DNA of 64,000 nucleotides, from contig JAOUGX010000002.1 in assembly GCA_029865385.1 (NCBI GenBank), positions 47,202 to 111,201 on the forward strand. Direction: 5' to 3'. The notes below the pieces were generated by a model. It was given only the letters and a program-made list of their open reading frames with translations. It was not told the origin of the DNA and did not search any database. The translations under genes and the position numbers were made by a program. This document shows positions 55,889 through 64,000 of this stretch, one piece after another (position 1 is the first letter of the stretch; the number at the start of each line of letters is the position of its first letter). Source of the stretch: Gammaproteobacteria bacterium. GTDB taxonomy: Bacteria; Pseudomonadota; Gammaproteobacteria; Steroidobacterales; Woeseiaceae.

Positions 55889-58201
55889 TCAATCTTTGCC
55901 GGTCGAAATCAGGATCTCGCGCGACCCATTCGATTGTAACGGGCCGACGAGGCCCGCTTGTTCCATCGATTCGACCATGCGTGCCGCGCGGTTGTAGCCT
56001 ATCTTCAGGCGTCGCTGCACGCCGGAAATCGACGCCTTTCGAGTCTCGATCACAACCTGTACGGCCTGGTCATAAAGCGGGTCCTGCTCCGCATCGAGCT
56101 CTTCCATGGTCGGAGGGTCAATGCCGGCGAGCCCTGGTGTTGGACCCGTCGGAGCTTCGAGAATTTCATCGATGTAGCGTGGCGAGCCACTTTTCTTCAA
56201 ATGCCGGACGACGGCGTGCACTTCATGGTCTGCAACAAAAGCGCCATGCACCCTGGTAGGCAAAGAGGTTCCCGGCGGCAAGTACAACATATCGCCGTGC
56301 CCGAGCAGATTTTCCGCGCCCATCTGGTCGAGAATTGTCCGCGAATCCACCTTCGCAGAAACCTGGAACGCAATACGGGTCGGAATATTCGCCTTGATCA
56401 GGCCCGTAATAACGTCCACGGACGGACGTTGCGTTGCCAGCAACATGTGAATGCCGGATGCGCGAGCTTTCTGCGCGAGTCGCGCGATCAGCTCCTCTAT
56501 TTTCTTGCCAACAACCATCATCATGTCGGCTAATTCGTCGATGATAACGACGATAAAGGGAAGCTCCGTCAGCGTCGGTCGCACGATGGGCTTGTCCGGA
56601 TCGAAAAGCTCCGGCGGCGTAAAAGTCGGGTCCTGTATGGGTGTTCCCGCTTCGATAGCCTCCTTGACCTTGCGGTTGTATCCGCCGATATTTCGCACGC
56701 CCAGCCCTGCCATCAGTCGGTAGCGCCGATCCATTTCGGCGACACACCAGCGAAGCGCATTGGCCGCTTCCTTCATATCTGTAACGACCGGCGCCAGCAG
56801 GTGCGGAATGCCCTCGTAAACCGACAATTCCAGCATCTTCGGGTCGACCATGATCAGCCGTACGTGCTCCGGCTTCGCCTTGTACAACAGGCTCAACACC
56901 ATGGCATTGATTGCAACCGACTTGCCCGATCCGGTCGTTCCCGCGATCAGCAGATGCGGCATGCGGGCAAGATCGGCAACAACCGAGTTGCCGCCAATAT
57001 CCTTGCCCAATGCGAGTGTCAGCGGAGATGCCATCTCGTCATACGGACGACTCTTCAGTATCTCGCCGAGAGTAACCAGCTCCCTCGATTCATTGGGTAT
57101 TTCGAGGCCGACGTATGACTTGCCGGGAATGACTTCGACCACGCGTACGCTGACTACCGACAGTGAGCGCGCCAGGTCTTTCGAAAGATTCGATATCTGG
57201 CTGACTTTGACGCCGGGCGCCGGATCCAGCTCGAAACGGGTGATAATGGGCCCGGGAGAAACCGACACCACTTCAACGTCGATATTGAAATCTTTCAGCT
57301 TTAGTTCGACCAGCCTGGACATCGCCTCCAGCGATTCCTCCGAATAGCCTTTCTTTTGTGGCGGTGGGCTGTCGAGCAATGACAGTGGCGGCAATTCGCC
57401 GGCTGACGGCGGATCGAACAGCGGTACCTGTCGTTCCTTTTCGGCCCGACGACTCGGTTCGAGCGGCGCAACAACCGGCTCGATTCGAGGTGGTGCGCGG
57501 CCGGCCTTTCGTTTTGCGTCCGCTTTGAAAACATCCTGGCGCGCAGCCTGCTGCCGTTTCCCCTCTGCCCTGTCACGCAGCTCTCCGATCTTCACCTGTG
57601 CCGCGTCCCATCCCTTCAGGGCAATGCGGCCAATGCCGTCCATGACCGCAAACCACGAAATACCAAGGAATACCGAAACCGAGGCAAGCCAGAGGAAGAA
57701 CAGGAGAATACTGGCACCGAGCAGTTTCATAACCGAGGCCATGCCGCCGCCGACGATCTGGCCAATGATGCCGCCCGCGGTTTCGCTGAAACCGGCGGGC
57801 GAGAAATGCAGCGTTGCGAGCGCACAGCTTGTGATCAGCGTGGCAATGAAGCCGCCGAAGCGCCAGGCGAAATCGGCTCTGGTCAACAATTGCTGTGTCC
57901 GTTGTTCGCGATAGATCATCCAGCCGAAATAAAAAACCATCAGCGTGAACAGGTACGCCGGTCTGCCGAAAACGTAGAACAGCAGGTCTGCGATCAGCGC
58001 ACCGAAACGGCCGACGCCATTCTGCACGGTGCCGCTACTGGCCTGGCTGAAGCCGGGATCGGCCGCATCGTAAGTAAAGAGTGCATACCAGAGGATCAGC
58101 GCCAGCGCGCCGAATACCCACAGTGCCCCCTCGCGGAGCGTGCGCACGACCTGCGACGACAATCCTGCGCCGTTTTGTGCTTGCGATCGGGTTCTGGCCA
58201 T
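55889..58201 (-). CDS. ftsK: DNA translocase FtsK
   Basis: The protein has 770 residues. Four N-terminal helices (about 30-185, beginning [15 protein letters not shown]) anchor it at the septum. A basic/proline linker of about 100 residues follows, then the alpha/beta motor: Walker [15 protein letters not shown] near residue 420, Walker [15 protein letters not shown], and [17 protein letters not shown]-terminal winged-helix gamma domain ([20 protein letters not shown]) reads KOPS sites. It moves chromosome ends and activates XerCD at dif. The linker is short compared with E. coli. ATG at 58201; lolA follows. Confidence 0.97.
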   Translation of the reverse strand: MARTRSQAQNGAGLSSQVVRTLREGALWVFGALALILWYALFTYDAADPGFSQASSGTVQNGVGRFGALIADLLFYVFGRPAYLFTLMVFYFGWMIYREQRTQQLLTRADFAWRFGGFIATLITSCALATLHFSPAGFSETAGGIIGQIVGGGMASVMKLLGASILLFFLWLASVSVFLGISWFAVMDGIGRIALKGWDAAQVKIGELRDRAEGKRQQAARQDVFKADAKRKAGRAPPRIEPVVAPLEPSRRAEKERQVPLFDPPSAGELPPLSLLDSPPPQKKGYSEESLEAMSRLVELKLKDFNIDVEVVSVSPGPIITRFELDPAPGVKVSQISNLSKDLARSLSVVSVRVVEVIPGKSYVGLEIPNESRELVTLGEILKSRPYDEMASPLTLALGKDIGGNSVVADLARMPHLLIAGTTGSGKSVAINAMVLSLLYKAKPEHVRLIMVDPKMLELSVYEGIPHLLAPVVTDMKEAANALRWCVAEMDRRYRLMAGLGVRNIGGYNRKVKEAIEAGTPIQDPTFTPPELFDPDKPIVRPTLTELPFIVVIIDELADMMMVVGKKIEELIARLAQKARASGIHMLLATQRPSVDVITGLIKANIPTRIAFQVSAKVDSRTILDQMGAENLLGHGDMLYLPPGTSLPTRVHGAFVADHEVHAVVRHLKKSGSPRYIDEILEAPTGPTPGLAGIDPPTMEELDAEQDPLYDQAVQVVIETRKASISGVQRRLKIGYNRAARMVESMEQAGLVGPLQSNGSREILISTGKD

Positions 58202-59503
<1,302 letters not shown>

Positions 59504-59510
59504 GGGCGTG

Positions 59511-60656
59511 ATGTCGACAGAACTCCTGAGCGGTATCGCCGAGATTTCGGCCAACGAATGGAATGCGCTGGCGGGTACGAATTGGCCCTTTCTGCGACAC
59601 GACTTTCTCGAAGCTGCCGAATCCAGTGGCTCTGTCTGCGCGGAAACCGGCTGGAAGCCGCGGCATCTGTTGATTCGCGATGCCAGTGGCAAGGCCATTG
59701 CGGCAATGCCGTTGTACGAAAAGACGCACTCCTGGGGTGAATTCGTCTTTGACTGGGCCTGGGCGCAGGCGTATCACCGGCTGGGTATCGACTACTACCC
59801 GAAACTGGTGTCTGCCGTGCCGTTCACGCCGGCCCCCTGCCCGAAGTTGTTGCTGATGAATCGTGGCGATCGGGAGGTGGCGGATGAACTTGTCAGCAGC
59901 GCCATACAGCTCGCAGCCGAGCAAAACTGCTCGTCGCTGCATTTGCATTTTGTGGCAGAGCAGGAACTGGATACGCTGAAACGTGCCGGACTGATGTTAC
60001 GAAAAGACTGTCAGTTTCACTGGAACAACCGTGGTTACACGAGCTTTGACGACTTTCTCGCGACGTTCAGTTCCGCCAAGCGCCGCAAAGCACGCCAGGA
60101 TCGGCGCCGGGTCGCAGATCAAGGCATCGGGTTTCGCTGGTTGCACGGTGACCAGATAGATGCATCGCTCTGGGCAGCAGTTTACGAGCTGATCAGCATC
60201 ACTTTCAGACAGCACGGCTCCGTGCCGTATTTCAATCTCGATTTTTTTACGGAAGTGTCGAAAACCCTTTCGCAACAAATCCTGATCGTACTTGCCGAGC
60301 GAGGGCAATCAACCATCGCTGCTGCCGTTTTCTATGTGGGTGATTCGACCCTGTATGGGCGTTATTGGGGCGCCGACTCGGATTACGATGCATTGCACTT
60401 CGAGACCTGTTATTACCAGGGAATCGAATACTGTATCCGTAACGGGCTGCAGACTTTCGAGCCGGGGACGCAGGGTGAGCACAAGATCAGCCGCGGATTT
60501 CAGCCGGTAACGACGTGGTCCGGCCACTGGCTGGCAAATCCGGAGTTTTCGAGTGCAATTTGCCGCTACCTGGATGACGAGCAACGCCATATCGAGCGCT
60601 ATATCGAGGCGGTTGACCAGCACAGTCCGTATCGAGAAAAGCGAATCGCCGAATGA
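59511..60656 (+). CDS. DUF482/FemAB-like GNAT protein
   Basis: Protein of 381 residues of the PF04339 (DUF482, FemAB-like) family, with two GNAT-type folds. Recognised blocks: EWNALAGTNWPFLRHDFLEA, then AKAIAAMPLYEKTHSWGEFV-like core, AKRRKARQDRRRVADQG, GSVPYFNLDFF and ETCYYQGIEYCIRNGLQTFEPG. The family's role is unsettled (peptidoglycan-type aminoacyl transfer has been proposed). ATG at 59511; GTG at 59508 is equally possible. Its stop overlaps the start of aat by 4 bases (ATGA), so the two are coupled. Confidence 0.87.
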   Translation: MSTELLSGIAEISANEWNALAGTNWPFLRHDFLEAAESSGSVCAETGWKPRHLLIRDASGKAIAAMPLYEKTHSWGEFVFDWAWAQAYHRLGIDYYPKLVSAVPFTPAPCPKLLLMNRGDREVADELVSSAIQLAAEQNCSSLHLHFVAEQELDTLKRAGLMLRKDCQFHWNNRGYTSFDDFLATFSSAKRRKARQDRRRVADQGIGFRWLHGDQIDASLWAAVYELISITFRQHGSVPYFNLDFFTEVSKTLSQQILIVLAERGQSTIAAAVFYVGDSTLYGRYWGADSDYDALHFETCYYQGIEYCIRNGLQTFEPGTQGEHKISRGFQPVTTWSGHWLANPEFSSAICRYLDDEQRHIERYIEAVDQHSPYREKRIAE

Positions 60657-61381
60657 GCCCGCTGCAGATTCACTGGCTTGCGAACGATGATCCGCCGGAG
60701 GCTTTTCCGCCAGTCGATCGGGCACTGATCGAACCAAACGGTTTGCTCGCAGCCGGCGGCGATCTTTCGACAGCGCGCCTCCTTTACGCATACCGTGCTG
60801 GAATCTTCCCCTGGTTCGAGGCGGGACAGCCGGTTCTCTGGTGGTCACCGGATCCGCGCTGTGTCTTGCAGCCCGATCAGTTTCACGCATCTCGAAGCCT
60901 GAAACGCTGTGCGCGATCCGGCGAATTCCTGCTGACTTTCAACCGCGCCTGCCCGGATGTCATCGACGCATGCTCCAACCGAAGAAAGGGTCAGTCAGGA
61001 ACCTGGATTACCGCCGGGATGAAACAGGCCTATGTCGAATTGCATGCCAGCGGTTGGGTCCATTCGGTCGAGGTGTGGCGACAACAGCGGCTGGTGGGCG
61101 GAATCTACGGGCTCGCATCCGGCGCCGGATTTTACGGGGAATCGATGTTCAGTGAGGAAACCAACGCATCCAAGATAGCGATGTTGGCGCTATGCCGGAT
61201 TCTTCGCGGCCGCTCGTTTGTGTTTCTCGACTGCCAGCTTGCATCGCCCCATCTGCTGTCGCTCGGCGCCAGGCAGGTGCCACGATCGGCTTTCCAGCAG
61301 ATGCTGGCGAAGGCCAACCGCAGCGCTGATCCTGCGTCATTCTGGCCGGAAGGATGGATTCCGGCCGCGAAATTCCTGTAG
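60653..61381 (+). CDS. aat: leucyl/phenylalanyl-tRNA-protein transferase
   Basis: The protein has 242 residues. It appends Leu or Phe to N-terminal Lys/Arg, making N-degrons that ClpS/ClpAP then destroy. Family blocks are present: [28 protein letters not shown], then [12 protein letters not shown], then [19 protein letters not shown], then HSVEVW, then [20 protein letters not shown], then [16 protein letters not shown]. The start ATG overlaps the preceding gene. clpA, its functional partner, lies three genes away in the same block. Confidence 0.97.
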   Translation: MSPLQIHWLANDDPPEAFPPVDRALIEPNGLLAAGGDLSTARLLYAYRAGIFPWFEAGQPVLWWSPDPRCVLQPDQFHASRSLKRCARSGEFLLTFNRACPDVIDACSNRRKGQSGTWITAGMKQAYVELHASGWVHSVEVWRQQRLVGGIYGLASGAGFYGESMFSEETNASKIAMLALCRILRGRSFVFLDCQLASPHLLSLGARQVPRSAFQQMLAKANRSADPASFWPEGWIPAAKFL

Positions 61382-61461
61382 ATCAACTCGTATGCCGCAT
61401 TGCAATGATGCGGTCGTTTCTGCACAATTCGCGGGCCTCGGCTACCAGAGACCTAAGGAAA

Positions 61462-61680
61462 TTGGCGAAAGAAGATGCACTTCAGATGGAAGGCGTCGTG
61501 ACCGAAACCCTGCCCAATACGACTTTTCGTGTTGAGCTGGAAAACGGACACGTCGTTACTGCGCACATCTCCGGGAAGATGCGCAAGAATTACATTCGGA
61601 TTCTTACGGGTGACAAGGTTACGGTGGAACTGACTCCGTACGATCTGACCAAGGGCAGAATTACCTATCGCGGACGCTGA
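61462..61680 (+). CDS. infA: translation initiation factor IF-1
   Basis: OB-fold protein of 72 residues. The sequence [20 protein letters not shown], then [20 protein letters not shown] and [20 protein letters not shown], is almost identical to enterobacterial IF-1. The family start MAKED aligns to a TTG at 61462; no ATG exists at that point. A Shine-Dalgarno-like AAGGA lies only 2 bases upstream, which is too close for normal initiation. Tandem in-frame ATGs at 61405 and 61408 would give an 18-19 residue extension. The start is therefore unresolved. IF-1 assists start-site selection on the 30S subunit. Confidence 0.93.
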   Translation: MAKEDALQMEGVVTETLPNTTFRVELENGHVVTAHISGKMRKNYIRILTGDKVTVELTPYDLTKGRITYRGR

Positions 61681-61688
61681 GGTCCCTG

Positions 61689-63962
61689 TCATTCCTGCGG
61701 CAGGTGCTGCAGTTCCTTGAGAGATTTTTCCGCTTTGAGCTCCAGATTGCCATCCGAGCCAACTCCGATACAGACATGACCACCCTCGGCGAGCGTGCCG
61801 AATAGCAACTCCTCCGCCAATGGCCGTTTGATCTGCTCCTGGATAATCCGTGCCATCGGGCGGGCACCCATTTGCGGGTCGTAACCGCGTTCGGCAATCC
61901 AGTTGCGCGCTTCACTGGTGAGTTCCAGCGTAACGTTGCTCGACCCTAGTTTTGCCTCCAGTTCTACAACCAGCTTGTCAACAACTCTGGAGATTGAACG
62001 TGCGTCCAGTGACGAGAACTGAATGATGGCATCGAGGCGGTTGCGGAACTCCGGGGTAAAGGATTTCTTGATGATGGCCATTCCGTCGCTGGAATGATCC
62101 TGTGTCGTGAATCCAATGGATGCCCTGCTCATTTCCTGGGCCCCGGCGTTAGTCGTCATTACCAGCACAATATTGCGGAAATCCGCCTGGCGGCCGTTGT
62201 TGTCAGTCAGTGTGCCATGGTCCATGACCTGCAACAGCAAATTGAAAACTTCCGGATGTGCCTTTTCGATTTCGTCCAGCAGGACAACGGCGTGCGGATT
62301 CTTCGACACCGCCTCCGTCAGCAGCCCACCCTGATCGAAACCAACGTATCCTGGCGGTGCTCCGATCAACCGCGATACGGTGTGTCGCTCCATGTATTCC
62401 GACATGTCGAAGCGAATCAACTCGACACCCATGATCATCGCCAGCTGCCGGGTCACTTCCGTCTTGCCGACGCCGGTCGGTCCCGCAAACAGGAACGAGC
62501 CGATCGGCTTTTCCTCGTCCGTCAGGCCGGATCGGGACATCTTGATAGCGGAACTCAAAGCCGCAATCGCCTGGTCCTGGCCAAAAATCGTCAGCTGCAG
62601 ATTGCGTTCGAGATTGCGCAGGACATCCTTGTCCGAAGACGAAACGCTTTTCGGTGGTATGCGTGCCATCTTGGCCACAATATTTTCCACCATCGTGACA
62701 GTGACGACATCCTCACGCTCCGACTCCGGTTTGAGACGCAGATTGGCCCCAGCTTCATCGATGACGTCGATAGCTTTGTCCGGGAGCTTCCGATCGTTGA
62801 TATGCTTTGCCGCAAGTTCGGCCGCGACGACAAGCGCCTGGGCATCGTAGCGAACGCCGTGGTGCTCTTCGAAGCGCGACTTGAGGCCCCGCAGAATCTC
62901 CACCGTCTCCTCGACGCTCGGTTCCGGTACATCGATTTTCTGGAAACGCCTGGCCAGAGCGTGATCTTTCTCGAAAACGCCCCTGTATTCCGAGTAGGTT
63001 GTCGAACCGATACAGCGAATTTCGCCGCTGGCCAGTACCGGCTTGATCAGGTTGGACGCATCCATGACGCCGCCCGACGCCGCCCCAGCGCCTATGACGG
63101 TATGTATCTCATCAATGAAGAGTATCGCCCCCGGGTCTTTGCGCACCTCGGCAATAACCGCTTTCAGCCTCTTCTCGAAGTCACCCCGGTATTTGGTACC
63201 GGCAATCAAAGTACCCATATCGAGCGCATAGATCGTGCTGTCTCGCAATACTTCGGGAACGCGCTCCTCGGTGATCAGCCTCGCCAGGCCCTCGGCAAGC
63301 GCGGTCTTGCCGACGCCAGCATCGCCGACATACAGCGGATTGTTCTTGCGCCGGCGACAGAGAATCTGAATCGTTCGTTCGATCTCGAGATCGCGCCCAA
63401 TCAACGGATCTATCTTACCGGCTATCGCCAATTGGTTGAGGTTGCTCGCGTACTTTTCGAGCGCCGTCGAATCCGCTTCCTGATCTTCCTCGCCGGGCGC
63501 CTGAGGCCGCTCTATTCCGGCGTCGCCGGGCAGCTGAGGCATGCCATGAGATATGAAGTTAACGACATCGAGCCGGGTCACGTCCTGCAGTCCGAGAAAA
63601 TACACGGCCTGCGACTGCTTTTCGCTGAATATCGCGACCAGCACATTGCTGCCGGTCACCTCCTTCTTGCCGCTCGATTGCACATGGAACACTGCGCGCT
63701 GAAGGACTCTTTGGAATCCGAGCGTCGGCTGAACCTCCGTTTCATCGTCATTCGACACCAGCGGCGTCGCCTCGTCGATGAAATCCGTCAATTGGCGGCG
63801 AAGTTGTCCTATGTTGGTATTACAGGCTTTCAGTATTTCGTGAACTTTCGGTATATCGAGCAAAGCAAGCAACAGATGCTCGACCGTCATGAACTCATGA
63901 CGGCGGTCGCGGGCATTCTGGAATGCCTCGTTCAGACAGAATTCGAGCTCGCTACTCAACAT
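61689..63962 (-). CDS. clpA: ATP-dependent Clp protease ATP-binding subunit ClpA
   Basis: AAA+ unfoldase of 757 residues. An N-terminal Clp-N double repeat (1-150, beginning [17 protein letters not shown]) binds ClpS. Domain D1 has Walker [11 protein letters not shown] and Walker [16 protein letters not shown]2 has [24 protein letters not shown] and a ClpP-docking loop region IGFTT. It feeds N-degron and ssrA-tagged proteins to ClpP. ATG at 63962; only 38 bases upstream remain, so clpS (usually next) would be outside the window. Convergent with infA, 8 bases between stops. Confidence 0.97.
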   Translation of the reverse strand: MLSSELEFCLNEAFQNARDRRHEFMTVEHLLLALLDIPKVHEILKACNTNIGQLRRQLTDFIDEATPLVSNDDETEVQPTLGFQRVLQRAVFHVQSSGKKEVTGSNVLVAIFSEKQSQAVYFLGLQDVTRLDVVNFISHGMPQLPGDAGIERPQAPGEEDQEADSTALEKYASNLNQLAIAGKIDPLIGRDLEIERTIQILCRRRKNNPLYVGDAGVGKTALAEGLARLITEERVPEVLRDSTIYALDMGTLIAGTKYRGDFEKRLKAVIAEVRKDPGAILFIDEIHTVIGAGAASGGVMDASNLIKPVLASGEIRCIGSTTYSEYRGVFEKDHALARRFQKIDVPEPSVEETVEILRGLKSRFEEHHGVRYDAQALVVAAELAAKHINDRKLPDKAIDVIDEAGANLRLKPESEREDVVTVTMVENIVAKMARIPPKSVSSSDKDVLRNLERNLQLTIFGQDQAIAALSSAIKMSRSGLTDEEKPIGSFLFAGPTGVGKTEVTRQLAMIMGVELIRFDMSEYMERHTVSRLIGAPPGYVGFDQGGLLTEAVSKNPHAVVLLDEIEKAHPEVFNLLLQVMDHGTLTDNNGRQADFRNIVLVMTTNAGAQEMSRASIGFTTQDHSSDGMAIIKKSFTPEFRNRLDAIIQFSSLDARSISRVVDKLVVELEAKLGSSNVTLELTSEARNWIAERGYDPQMGARPMARIIQEQIKRPLAEELLFGTLAEGGHVCIGVGSDGNLELKAEKSLKELQHLPQE

Positions 63963-64000
63963 ATCCGGTACTTTAGCCTCTTGTTACGAAAAAACTTCGC

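Overview
The window reads as chromosomal DNA of a free-living, aerobic, heterotrophic gammaproteobacterium. The strongest evidence is the right end, where serS, rarA, lolA, ftsK, trxB, aat, infA and clpA lie in the order familiar from gammaproteobacterial chromosomes. No phage, plasmid, insertion-sequence or CRISPR genes were found. The many exported peptidases and hydrolases, a UrcA-family protein and a moderately high GC content suggest a marine or sediment lineage (Woeseiaceae- or Steroidobacter-like). That placement is an inference and was not tested.

Layout. 1-5068: a truncated CocE-type hydrolase, a papain-like/serine-hydrolase fusion with a small lipoprotein, and the RNA helicase RhlE. 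5281-12049 (minus strand): a possible operon of a Rieske oxygenase, an Ntn-hydrolase acylase lipoprotein, and an ABC-2 transporter (one ATPase, two permeases). 12208-22228: a fungal-type cytosine deaminase, an ExeA-like ATPase with a very long disordered tail, an S41 peptidase lipoprotein, a STAS-like protein, a rhomboid protease, an RND/MMPL exporter and a diguanylate cyclase. 22240-32646: exported hydrolases, including two M20 peptidases on either side of a giant Vps10/BNR propeller, then META, UrcA and two unknown exported proteins. 32673-42988: deoxynucleoside kinase, YtcJ-type amidohydrolase, tandem universal stress protein, APC permease, BBE-like flavin oxidase, M28 peptidase, dienelactone hydrolase and a Sel1 protein. 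43125-47409: tRNA-Arg(CCT), an MFS remnant, a GNAT acetyltransferase, Bcp peroxiredoxin, YjbQ, a histidine phosphatase, and a tRNA-Ser(TGA) preceded by a 93-bp tandem repeat that copies its own first 7 bases. 47446-52110: a PatB/MalY lyase with an NhaC antiporter, then an exported FAH-fold protein with a beta-propeller. 52146-63962: the conserved housekeeping block.

Function. Much of the accessory content concerns breakdown of peptides, amides and esters in the envelope or periplasm (CocE, acylase, S41, M20 x2, M28, alpha/beta hydrolases, amidohydrolase, Vps10-like protein). Transporters and stress or redox proteins (Usp, Bcp, TrxB, RhlE) accompany it. The parts least explained by known families are the papain/serine-hydrolase fusion with its lipoprotein, the acylase-ABC transporter operon, the tRNA-Ser promoter-proximal repeat, and the exported FAH/propeller pair.
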